Under the pieces are notes generated by a model that had not been told where the DNA came from, ran no database searches, and saw only the letters and a program-made list of their open reading frames with translations. A DNA stretch of 64,000 nucleotides from JABAQJ01 sp046327745. Lineage in GTDB: Bacteria > Gemmatimonadota > Gemmatimonadetes > Gemmatimonadales > Gemmatimonadaceae. Where the stretch lies: NCBI GenBank assembly GCA_046327745.1, contig JAXLXV010000008.1, positions 248,001 through 312,000 of the forward strand. Direction: 5' to 3'. Shown in pieces: positions 44,932 to 52,412 of the stretch; position 1 is the first letter of the stretch, and every line of letters starts with the position of its first letter. Made by a program: the position numbers and the translations under genes.

Positions 44932-45362
44932 TTGTTCGTCAGGCGCAGGATGGCGCCGACCGCGGTATCCGCCGGAACGCGCTGCGTGGTTCCACCGCAG
45001 CGCTCACACGGATTGGGCACGAAGGGCTCGGTGATGATCTGCGCCTCACCGCACAGCTGCAACGCCGCCAACTCCACACCGAGGACAGAAAGCCCGAGCT
45101 TGAAGTTGGCCGGGATGTGGGCGCGGAATGATGGAATCTCGCGAATGCGCAGGTTCACATCGGGAAGGCTGCTGATGCCGACGGTGAAGTTGTTTGGAAT
45201 GCCGGCGAGCGTCACCGGCCCCACAGGACCGATGTCGGTGATGCGCATATCTGGCAGCGAGTTCACATCGACGCTGGGAATATCGAGCACGTTCACGTCG
45301 ACCGTGGGGAGATCCGCCACGTCCACGCTGGGCATGCTGTTGACGTTCACGGTATATGCCAT
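44928..45362 (-). CDS. beta-repeat protein with VDVxxLP motifs and a CxxC site
   Basis: About 144 residues. The first 50 residues are short repeats with alternating hydrophobic residues: VNVNSMPSVDVADLP, TVDVNVLDIP, SVDVNSLPDMRITDI. This is a regular period of about 10 residues that could form a beta-solenoid or an extended strand ladder. The next part keeps a similar rhythm (VTLAGIPNNFTVGISSLPDV). The C-terminus has CERCGG, a CxxC metal or redox site. ATG at 45362 has GGAG 6 nt upstream. It is the first gene of the four-gene minus-strand transcript, so its product may nucleate or spool the assembly. No matching family is known to me. Confidence 0.68.
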   Translation of the reverse strand: MAYTVNVNSMPSVDVADLPTVDVNVLDIPSVDVNSLPDMRITDIGPVGPVTLAGIPNNFTVGISSLPDVNLRIREIPSFRAHIPANFKLGLSVLGVELAALQLCGEAQIITEPFVPNPCERCGGTTQRVPADTAVGAILRLTNK

Positions 45363-45391
45363 GCGCCACTCCAAGCATCTCGAGTGATCTG

Positions 45392-45420
45392 ATAGTTGCG
45401 CGAGCTGAAGAACCCGTCAA
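45392..45420 (-). promoter_or_regulatory. possible promoter of the four-gene beta-sandwich operon
   Basis: On the minus strand TTGACG (45420-45415) is followed 17 bp later by AACTAT (45397-45392). The -35 is strong, the -10 weak (3/6). It lies 30 bp before the first gene's start, in the 238-bp gap shared with the divergent gene at 45601. Confidence 0.3.
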
Positions 45421-45600
45421 GCTGAGCTGTACGGCTGTGCTTGGCGTCACGTAAAGCGATGCGACTCGTTATGGATGACATCGCTGTCGAGATGCAACGC
45501 GCCAGATGCGAGCTTCCACTTCGCTGCAACACCTCTTGCGCCGCGCAATCACGAGATACACAGTAGGCGCGAAGAGTCTACGTGAGATGCAAGGAGTCCG

Positions 45601-45954
45601 ATGTCCTCTTCGAACTGGAATGCGACGATCGTTGACTCGCCGGAGTCCGAGCCGTACGCCGTATTAGGCGACCTCGTCGTTGCCGTACGAACTCCGAGAT
45701 CGCAGGACTTCGTCACGGTCGAAGTCGCGCCGACGACAGGGCCCAGCAATCCTGTAAAGCGTTTCGACGGCGTGGTACTCTCGTCCAAGCCCTCTCCGGT
45801 GCTCGCCGATCAATGGCATGGCGAGGTTCACCTCGGCGACGCGGTGAGCTTCGACGTCGAAGGCGCATCGTACCGACTCACATTGGTGAAGCTGTCGGCG
45901 AACCCCGCTGGCATGCCGTGGGTCAAGTGCGACTTCCTCCTTGAACGCGCGTGA
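45601..45954 (+). CDS. small hypothetical protein coupled to the geranylgeranyl-reductase gene
   Basis: 117 residues, no signal peptide, strand-rich pattern (ATIVDSPESEPYAVLGDLVV, DFVTVEVAPTTG, GEVHLGDAVSFDVEGASYRL, PWVKCDFLLERA). The ribosome site AAGGAG stands 5 nt before the ATG. Its stop overlaps the GTG of the flavoprotein gene (GTGA at 45951-45954), so the two are made together. It could be an accessory subunit or another small beta-barrel component of the neighbouring assembly. No family was recognised. Confidence 0.65.
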   Translation: MSSSNWNATIVDSPESEPYAVLGDLVVAVRTPRSQDFVTVEVAPTTGPSNPVKRFDGVVLSSKPSPVLADQWHGEVHLGDAVSFDVEGASYRLTLVKLSANPAGMPWVKCDFLLERA

Positions 45955-47510
45955 CGGCGCGCAACGGGAGCGCGCGTAAGGCGAAGGCCCCGAAGACTTC
46001 CTACGACGTCATCGTCGTCGGCGGTGGCCCCGCGGGAGCGACGATGGGTTGGTCGCTGGCGACGCGCGGCCTCGACGTGCTGGTGCTCGACCGCGCTCGC
46101 TTCCCGCGCGAGAAAGTGTGCGGCGACTTTGTCGAGCCTCGCGGGCTCCGACTCTTCCAGACAATGGGCTGCCTGCCGCGGCTGGAGGCGTCGCATCCGC
46201 TCGCTATCACACACGTCAACCTGTTCCTGGGCGCACGGAGCGCATATCGCGAGCACATTCCGTTTTACGCTGGCCAAACGGAGCTGCCGAAGCACGGTTA
46301 TATCATCCCACGATCCGAGCTAGACGAGCGCGTACTCGAGTGTGCCGGCGAAGGCGGCGCGGAGGTGCGCCAAGGGTGCGGCGTCACCGGTGTGGAGCGC
46401 GTCGACGGCACGATGGTCGTGCACTACAAGGATGGCAGTCAGGACGCCGAACGGACGGCGCGCGCGCCGGTGGTCGTTGGCGCTGACGGAACACACTCCG
46501 TGGTCGCCCGATCGTTCGATCTGCTGGTCGAGGACCGTCGCTACATGGCGTTGTCGCAACGCGCCTATGTCGACGGTGTGGAGCTGGCGAACGGCGAGGC
46601 CGCTTTCGTCTTCGATCGAGATCTGTTCCCTGGCTATGGCTGGATGTTTCCGATGAAGGATGGTCGCGCGAACGTTGGCGTGGGGCTCCTCGCGGAAACG
46701 TGCGACCGCTACAAAATCAGTGTCCCGAAGCTTTTCGCCACGTTCCTGTCAAAGCTGCAACGTTTGCATCCCGGGTGCGCACGCATCCGCCTGGCATCGA
46801 AGCCAATCGGCGGAATCGTGAAAACGTACGGCGGCCGCGGCCCGAACTACTTCGATGGTGGCATTCTCATTGGCGACGCGGGGTCGTTCGTTGACCCGAT
46901 GACCGGCGAAGGCATCACTCCCGCAGCGGAGTCCGCTGTCATAGGTGCTGACGTCATCGCCGCTGCTCTCGAGCGAGGCGTGACCGATCGCACGGCGCTC
47001 GCTGCGTACGACCGCGCCACGCGCGCGTACTTCGATCCGGCAATGCGCTACCTCGACTTCGTCGCCTGCATCATGCGGAACCGGCACTTCGGCGAATTCT
47101 GGCTTGGCGTTGTGGCGCGCGGGTGCGAGATGGCGATGCGCGACCAGACATTCGCTCGGTTGAGCGGTGCGGCCTTCGGCGGTTTGGACGTGCGCCCGCT
47201 TGATATCATCAGTCGCATGTGGGCGAAGTCGCTCGGGCACCTAGCCGCGGAGGGGACACGGCTCGCGACCGAGATCGCGACAGGGCGATTCTCACCGGCG
47301 TCGACGATCATGGACATGGGTCGCTGGTCCACCGCGTGGTGGAGTTCGTTGGCAGAGGATCCCAAGTGGCACACCGACTGGACGTCGGACGTGATGCGCA
47401 AATGGTTCGGGCTCGCGCGCACCGTTCGCCTGCGCGATCCACGCGCCAAGGGGCTGGCGCCGCTGTTGCAGCTCAGGCCGAAAGCCGCCGCGTATTCCGC
47501 ACGAGCTTGA
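45951..47510 (+). CDS. geranylgeranyl-reductase-family FAD-dependent oxidoreductase
   Basis: 519 residues. The FAD-binding GGGPAGA loop is at 24-30 after VIVVG, then FPREKVCGD at 51-59, the signature of geranylgeranyl reductases (ChlP/GGR) and related halogenases. The mid-region has FPMKDGRANVGVGLL, and the second FAD motif GGILIGDAGSFVDPMTGEG is present. GGRs saturate double bonds of prenyl chains such as geranylgeranyl diphosphate, archaeal lipids or menaquinone tails. The polyprenyl synthetase encoded convergently at 47473 makes this substrate type likely. GTG start with 4-bp overlap to the upstream small gene. The two 3' ends overlap by 38 bp. Strong family call; exact substrate inferred. 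Confidence 0.9.
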   Translation: MTARNGSARKAKAPKTSYDVIVVGGGPAGATMGWSLATRGLDVLVLDRARFPREKVCGDFVEPRGLRLFQTMGCLPRLEASHPLAITHVNLFLGARSAYREHIPFYAGQTELPKHGYIIPRSELDERVLECAGEGGAEVRQGCGVTGVERVDGTMVVHYKDGSQDAERTARAPVVVGADGTHSVVARSFDLLVEDRRYMALSQRAYVDGVELANGEAAFVFDRDLFPGYGWMFPMKDGRANVGVGLLAETCDRYKISVPKLFATFLSKLQRLHPGCARIRLASKPIGGIVKTYGGRGPNYFDGGILIGDAGSFVDPMTGEGITPAAESAVIGADVIAAALERGVTDRTALAAYDRATRAYFDPAMRYLDFVACIMRNRHFGEFWLGVVARGCEMAMRDQTFARLSGAAFGGLDVRPLDIISRMWAKSLGHLAAEGTRLATEIATGRFSPASTIMDMGRWSTAWWSSLAEDPKWHTDWTSDVMRKWFGLARTVRLRDPRAKGLAPLLQLRPKAAAYSARA

Positions 47511-48411
47511 TGAGTCCGTCGGGATACGGTGCGACGCGCGTTGCCTCCGCCTCCGCTTCGGCAGCAATCGAATCCAGGTAACGCTCGGCGGCCGGCAACG
47601 CTTCTTCCAGCTTCTTGAGCAGTGTCTGGAGCCCCTCCGGCGTGGGATTTCGGAAGAGCAGGGCGGTGTCGGGATCGCGGATGGCGATGGCGGTGGGCAG
47701 TGTGAGGATGCCATCGCGCAGATCTTCCTCGCCGCCGCCGCCAAGTGCAACGGCTCCCTTCACGTCACCAACATCGTCGCAACCGTGGTAGAGCATGCCG
47801 AGCAGCGCGCCATAGCGGCGGAGCTTCTCATCTCCCGTGCCCAGGCAGGCGGCGACCTCGAACATGCTGCCGGTGTCTTCACCCGCGATGATGCGCCAAT
47901 CCTCGACGCCGAGTGGGTGTCGGCGCAATCGCCACTGAAGGTTCTCTGCGGCCGCGAGGCGTTTGTAGAGTTCGGCGATGCGGTCGGTGTTGAATGGGCT
48001 TCGCTTCACCAGCTCAAACGAATCGGCGGTGATATAGCCTGATGTCATGAGCGCGGGCAGCAGCCCGAACCGGCAATGCATCGTCAGGATGCCGCGGCGA
48101 AAGCGCGAGCGGTCGAGAATGTCGTCGACGATGAGCGAGACATTGTGGACCATCTCGATGGCGGCGGCGACACGGACCTGTGGTTCCCCGATCGGCGCGT
48201 CGTTCATCGCCGTGTAGCAGGCGAAGACCGTAACGGGACGAAAGTACTTGGAGCGTCCCAGGAACTGCCAATGCAGCAGCGGTTTGACCTCGTTACTCGC
48301 GGCAGCCGTCCACTCGGCCAGGAAAGCCTTGAGTTGCTCGAGCTCGTGCGCGAAGCCTTCGGCCATGACTAGGCCAGAAGGCGCCGCGCCGTCAGAGACG
48401 GTCGTCGCCAC
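47473..48411 (-). CDS. polyprenyl synthetase (trans-isoprenyl diphosphate synthase)
   Basis: 312 residues. The first aspartate-rich motif is DDILD at 96-100 in SLIVDDILDRSRFRRG, and the second is DDVGD at 212-216 in YHGCDDVGDVKGA; together they bind Mg-diphosphate of the allylic and homoallylic substrates. Supporting features are the KPLLHWQFLGRSKYFRP lead-in helix and the RRG after the first motif. It elongates DMAPP/FPP with isopentenyl diphosphate; chain length cannot be read reliably. GTG at 48411 lies 14 bp after the phasin-like gene's stop, so both are on one transcript. The C-terminus overlaps the convergent reductase gene by 38 bp. Confidence 0.92.
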   Translation of the reverse strand: MATTVSDGAAPSGLVMAEGFAHELEQLKAFLAEWTAAASNEVKPLLHWQFLGRSKYFRPVTVFACYTAMNDAPIGEPQVRVAAAIEMVHNVSLIVDDILDRSRFRRGILTMHCRFGLLPALMTSGYITADSFELVKRSPFNTDRIAELYKRLAAAENLQWRLRRHPLGVEDWRIIAGEDTGSMFEVAACLGTGDEKLRRYGALLGMLYHGCDDVGDVKGAVALGGGGEEDLRDGILTLPTAIAIRDPDTALLFRNPTPEGLQTLLKKLEEALPAAERYLDSIAAEAEAEATRVAPYPDGLIKLVRNTRRLSA

Positions 48412-48425
48412 CGGAGTCGTTCAGT

Positions 48426-48839
48426 CTAGGCTTTGGCTCGACCCGCGCGCCCCGGTCGGGGGCGCGCGCTGGCCTTCTTTGGCGATGGCGCCGCGCTCGA
48501 CTTCTTGCTGGCCGTCCCTGACTTGGCGGTATTGTCTTGCGCGTGAAGCTTGTCGAGTTCGTCGATGAAGCGCGTGGCGGTCGTGCGAGGCAGGTCCGTG
48601 AATGCGCGCAGGCTGGCTCGACCGGCGTCGACCAATTCGAGGAGCGAGTCCTTCGTCCCCTGATCGGACGAATTGATGTTCGCGAGCGTCTTGGTGGCGG
48701 ACTGCACGAAGTCCGATGTCTGCTGGATCCAATCGGTCCAGAAGGAGATGCCTGCCTTGAGCGCCGCCAGCTGCACCTCGATCGCGTCAGTGAGCAGCTG
48801 ACGAAGATCGTCTTCGCGCGTTTGTGCGTCGTCTGCCAT
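48426..48839 (-). CDS. phasin-like protein with basic Ala/Lys/Pro tail
   Basis: 137 residues. An N-terminal long amphipathic helix pair (AIEVQLAALKAGISFWTDWI, then TSDFVQSATKTLANI; LLELVDAGRASLRAFTDLP) is typical of phasins that cover polyhydroxyalkanoate granules. The last 35 residues are a KKSSAAPSPKKASARPRPGR-type tail like the histone-H1-like tail of PhaF, which ties granules to DNA. No PHA synthase or depolymerase is present here; instead a polyprenyl synthetase follows 14 bp downstream. ATG at 48839 is preceded by GAGGAC at 7 nt. I infer a coat or scaffold protein for a hydrophobic, possibly isoprenoid, body. Confidence 0.7.
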   Translation of the reverse strand: MADDAQTREDDLRQLLTDAIEVQLAALKAGISFWTDWIQQTSDFVQSATKTLANINSSDQGTKDSLLELVDAGRASLRAFTDLPRTTATRFIDELDKLHAQDNTAKSGTASKKSSAAPSPKKASARPRPGRAGRAKA

Positions 48840-49354
48840 CGTCGTGTCCTCAGTGGTGCTGGCCCAGTCGGCCCGAGTCGTCAACATTGTGGCAGTAGAC
48901 GGGAAGTGCAACGGCGCGTATCACGCCGTGAATACTCGAGTCTGGTGCTCGGCCCGGAGCGGGCTGGTCACAAAGCGGCTTGGATTGGGTGGACGGCACC
49001 CCGCATCACCCGTTCCTTCTGCGCGGTTGCGCGGTTGCGCGGTTGCGCGGTTGCGCGGTTGCGCGGTTGCGCGGTTGCGCGGTTGCGCGGTTGCGCGGCT
49101 GCGTGGGTGCCGCGGGTGCGCGGGGTCGGGTGCGCGATGCGAGTCGAGCGTCGCCACGTGTTTGGATCGGCGTCATATTGTAGAAGTCGCTATCATCGCT
49201 GAAAGAGCGCGGTCGTCCGCGTCTTACCGTCACCTTACCAAAGCAAGATGGACTGCATTGTCCGATCCCAGTCGTTGCCCATTCGGAGTGCGCCATTTGA
49301 ACTGGACATGAATGGTCTCTTCTCGGGAAGCGTTCGGGCCGACGGAGGCATCGC
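48840..49354. other. 515-bp divergent intergenic region with microsatellite
   Basis: It separates the phasin-like gene (left, minus) from the haem-toroid gene (right, plus). It contains the octanucleotide repeat described separately and a TTGACG box on the minus strand near 48880 without a clear -10. Overlapping ORFs in all frames here come from the repeat and are not genes. Confidence 0.5.
49021..49100. repeat. octanucleotide microsatellite GCGCGGTT, nine perfect copies plus one variant
   Basis: Nine uninterrupted GCGCGGTT units (49021-49092) and a tenth GCGCGGCT (49093-49100), followed by decaying GC-rich sequence. It is intergenic, about 180 bp upstream of the phasin-like gene and 255 bp upstream of the haem-toroid gene. 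Being 8 bp long and pure, it is prone to slipped-strand changes that could shift promoter spacing. Confidence 0.9.
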
Positions 49355-50485
49355 ATGAGGACGCTACTCATGGCCGGCACTGGCCTGATGGCACTCAGCG
49401 CGGCCGTCGCCCAGCAGCGATCGACCAGGCGGAGCGCCGATATCCACGCGGCTAGTGTGCCGTCGCCTTCCTGGAGCGCGAAGGCGGCGGCCGCGTATCT
49501 GGACGGCCGCATGACTTGGTGGCTTGGCTGGCGCAATTCCGCCCGTGACCACGAAACCAGCTGCATCTCCTGCCATACGGCAGTGCCCTACGCGTTAGGT
49601 CGTCGGGCGCTGCGCCCGCTCCTTGGCGAACACGCGCCGACCGCACCGGAGCAGCAGATGTTGGCCAACGTGGTCAAGCGGGTCCGGCTGTGGCGAGAGG
49701 TCGAGCCGTTCTATCCGGACCAGACCGTAGGCCTGCCCAAGACGAGTGAGTCGCGTGGCACGGAAGCGGTGCTGAACGCGCTCGTGCTCTCCCGCCGCGA
49801 CGCCGAGTCCGGCGCGTTGAGCGAGGACGCGCGCTTGGCGTTCGACAACATGTGGCAGCTGCAATTCAAGAGCGGGGACCTGAAGGGCGCGTGGGCATGG
49901 CTCAACTTTGGCCTCGAGCCGTGGGAAGCGACACGGTCGCCGTACTTCGGCGCAGCGCTCGCGGCTATCGCGGTGGGGAGCGCGCCGGGGGGATACGCGG
50001 CGGCCCCGGAGAATGCAGAACGCGTGAAGTCGCTGGTCGCCTTCCTACAACGTGGTGCGGATAGCAGCCATCTGTTCAATCGCGTCATGATCCTGTGGGC
50101 GTCGTCGCAGCTGCCGGATGTCCTCACGCCAGCACGGCGCCAGGCGATCGTCGATGCGGCGTTGGCCGCGCAGCACGAAGACGGGGGTTGGAGCATCGCG
50201 TCGCTCGGGCCATTCCCCCGGATTGATTCCACCGCGCCGGAAGCGCACAGCGACGGATACGCCACGGGCCTGATGCTCCTATCGCTGCAGCGTGCTGGCT
50301 TGGACCGCTCAGATGCGCGGGTGCGAAAGGGACTCGACTGGCTGGCGACGACGCAAGACACCACCACGGGTATGTGGGTGTCGCGTTCTGCGAACAAGGC
50401 ACGCGACCTCAAGACCGACGTGGGGAAATTCATGAGCGACGCCGCGACGGCCTACGCGGTCATGGCGCTCACCGAGGGACATTAG
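49355..50485 (+). CDS. exported squalene-cyclase-like toroid protein with c-type haem motif
   Basis: 376 residues with a short signal peptide (MRTLLMAGTGLMALSAAVAQ). CISCH at 70-74 is a CxxCH haem-attachment site. Residues 80-370 form an alpha-alpha toroid of the squalene-cyclase type with QW-like repeats (QHEDGGWSIASLG, TTGMWVSRS) and paired helices. The DxDD acid of true cyclases is absent, so catalysis of cyclisation is unlikely; a haem-bearing sensor or electron carrier on a toroid scaffold is more plausible. Strong ribosome site GGAGG 6 nt before the ATG. It neighbours the isoprenoid cluster but is transcribed away from it. Confidence 0.82.
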   Translation: MRTLLMAGTGLMALSAAVAQQRSTRRSADIHAASVPSPSWSAKAAAAYLDGRMTWWLGWRNSARDHETSCISCHTAVPYALGRRALRPLLGEHAPTAPEQQMLANVVKRVRLWREVEPFYPDQTVGLPKTSESRGTEAVLNALVLSRRDAESGALSEDARLAFDNMWQLQFKSGDLKGAWAWLNFGLEPWEATRSPYFGAALAAIAVGSAPGGYAAAPENAERVKSLVAFLQRGADSSHLFNRVMILWASSQLPDVLTPARRQAIVDAALAAQHEDGGWSIASLGPFPRIDSTAPEAHSDGYATGLMLLSLQRAGLDRSDARVRKGLDWLATTQDTTTGMWVSRSANKARDLKTDVGKFMSDAATAYAVMALTEGH

Positions 50486-50563
50486 CCCCTAACGACGCCT
50501 CGGCGACTCTCGATGGGCGTCGCGCGTGCCCGATGTGTGGGGGCCGTGCATTTCCTTGATGCG

Positions 50564-50595
50564 AGAGGCTCCGTCCACGTTCGGAAAGAGCCTCT
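50564..50595 (+). terminator. weak hairpin after the haem-toroid gene
   Basis: An 8-bp perfect stem (AGAGGCTC at 50564-50571 with GAGCCTCT at 50588-50595) and a 16-nt loop, followed by TCT. It is 78 bp past the stop, with no better candidate between. Confidence 0.35.
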
Positions 50596-50749
50596 TCTAC
50601 ATGCTCAAGGGGTGATCGAGCGCAGATCCTCCGCGTTCGTTAGGCCGCCCATCCGCTGCGACGGTTGGCTCACGGTGGATCCACGCTAAGTCCTCAACGT
50701 GCGGGCCGAACAGGAGTTCGGATGCACCCCAGACCCACCGAGGACGAAG

Positions 50750-52207
50750 ATGCCTTCGCATGCGACACGTATCGCCGTCACGACCCTGCTTTCCTTGCTG
50801 GCCGTCGCCTGCCAGGGCATAGAGCGGCCCGTGCAGCCCAAGGCCGCGGAGCTATGGGACTTACAAGTGACTCCGGATTCCGCCACCATGCGAGTCCGAG
50901 ACACCATCCGTTTTGTGGCTCGCCCCTTGTCGATCGCTGGGCCGGTCGACTCGGTTGTGACATGGCGCAGCGCCCGACCCGACATCGCCACGGTCTCCAT
51001 GGATGGCGTGGTGACCGGGCACGCGGTCGGAACGGACACCATATGGGCCACTGCTGGCAGCATCACACGGAGCCGCGTGGTTCGTGTGACGTCGCCGATT
51101 GTGGGTATGTCCGTGTGCGCAGGCTGGCTGGCGTCGTCATCGGACGACGCCTTCGCGTGTTCTGATTCGATCAGCGTCCCGCCGGGTTGGTCGACGCCGA
51201 TCATCCTGTTGTTGCGTCATGAGGATGGAGCGACGCACGTCCTCCCGTCAGCATCATTGACGGTGAAGGACACGAGGATCGCCACGCTCATCAACTATGG
51301 ATCTGATACAGCACCGGCAATGGGGGTCGTCGCGCGAGCGCGCGGAACCACGTTGCTCCATGCGTCATACGGTGCATTTACCGCGACGGCTCGAGTGTTC
51401 TCACAACCGCAGTCTGGCCGAATGACCGTCGCGGTTCTTCCCTCAATCTCGGCCAAGTCAATTCGGCTGGAGTCCTGGGCCATGGACGGAACGCCTCCAG
51501 ACGTCTTCATCGATGGGCAGTTCCCGATCGCTACGAACAGCAGCATAGACCTGATGTTCGCCGGACTGGAGTGGTCGCCTAACGGTCGAGAGCTTCTGTT
51601 CTCCAGTGGACCTGAAGGACTGGCGGTGATGCGCGAAGACCGGTCCAGCGCGTGGACGTTCCACGCACCTGCTGATGGCGTGTATACGCCATCGTGGACG
51701 GACGACGGGACGATTCTCTTTTCGACCGAGTCAGGTGCTGTTCGTCGAATTCAACCACGTGACCCGTCGTCGACGGTGAGCGAGCTGGCGCTGGTTGAAC
51801 CTGCGTGGCACGTGCGGATGGCTGGCAGTGGAAGTCTGCTCTACAGCTGTGCCATGGAAGACCCATTTTACGCGCGGTCGGATAGCAGTGTGTGCATTCA
51901 AGACAAGTCGGGCGCTCGCGTTCTCCTGAAGTGCGGAAATAATCCCGATTGGTCGCCGGATGGCACCCAAGTGGCATCCGTTTGCGGTACGATCGACGTC
52001 ACGCAGACTGGCGATGGACAAACGCGGTCAATGCACCTGCCAGGCGAGCTGGTGGAGGCGTTTGCCGCACGCTGGTCACCGAACGGACAGTCTCTGGCGA
52101 TCCTGTCATACGGCTGGTCAATTTGGATTGTCAACGCAGATGGGAGCCGGCCCCTCAATCGAAGTCCCGATTCGGGGCAGGTCACGTCGGTCGCCTGGCG
52201 TAGATAG
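50750..52207 (+). CDS. lipoprotein with Big2-like and TolB-like domains
   Basis: About 485 residues. The lipobox is LLSLLAVAC. A Big2-like Ig domain follows (DLQVTPDSATMRVRDTIRF, VVTWRSARPDIATV, DGVVTGHAVGTDTIWA). The second half is a TolB-type propeller with four or so blades (GLEWSPNGRELLFSS, YTPSWTDDGTILFSTES, PDWSPDGTQVASV, ARWSPNGQSLAILS). ATG at 50750 has GAGGA 5 nt upstream; an in-frame extension to 50699 has no signal character. It is exported and probably outer-membrane anchored. It precedes the TonB receptor gene by 205 bp on the same strand and may belong to the same uptake locus. Confidence 0.82.
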   Translation: MPSHATRIAVTTLLSLLAVACQGIERPVQPKAAELWDLQVTPDSATMRVRDTIRFVARPLSIAGPVDSVVTWRSARPDIATVSMDGVVTGHAVGTDTIWATAGSITRSRVVRVTSPIVGMSVCAGWLASSSDDAFACSDSISVPPGWSTPIILLLRHEDGATHVLPSASLTVKDTRIATLINYGSDTAPAMGVVARARGTTLLHASYGAFTATARVFSQPQSGRMTVAVLPSISAKSIRLESWAMDGTPPDVFIDGQFPIATNSSIDLMFAGLEWSPNGRELLFSSGPEGLAVMREDRSSAWTFHAPADGVYTPSWTDDGTILFSTESGAVRRIQPRDPSSTVSELALVEPAWHVRMAGSGSLLYSCAMEDPFYARSDSSVCIQDKSGARVLLKCGNNPDWSPDGTQVASVCGTIDVTQTGDGQTRSMHLPGELVEAFAARWSPNGQSLAILSYGWSIWIVNADGSRPLNRSPDSGQVTSVAWRR

Positions 52208-52412
52208 GCTGCAACGCCATGTTGCATTTGGCTATCGCGGACGCCACAGACTCGATCTGGTGTTCACGCCTTAGATCGCTAGCGTATGCCATCAGCGCTG
52301 GCGGACCCGCGATCGATCTGCTGGCACAACCGAGCGACCGGTTGATGAGAAGCGACTTCGCCTTCAACTCACGGCTGACTCACGGCAGGACCGCACCATA
52401 TCGGCCGTTCTC

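Noticed and set aside
48426..48839. Polyhydroxyalkanoate storage locus
   Set aside because: The phasin-like protein is plausible, but no PHA synthase, depolymerase or PhaR-type gene is in view; the neighbours are isoprenoid enzymes.
49021..49100. Possible CRISPR array
   Set aside because: Units are 8 bp and directly adjacent without spacers; no Cas gene is near.
48844..49311. Plus-strand ORF with a repeating RLRGCAVA-like peptide
   Set aside because: Created by the GCGCGGTT microsatellite, which is open in several frames; no start signal or conservation expected.
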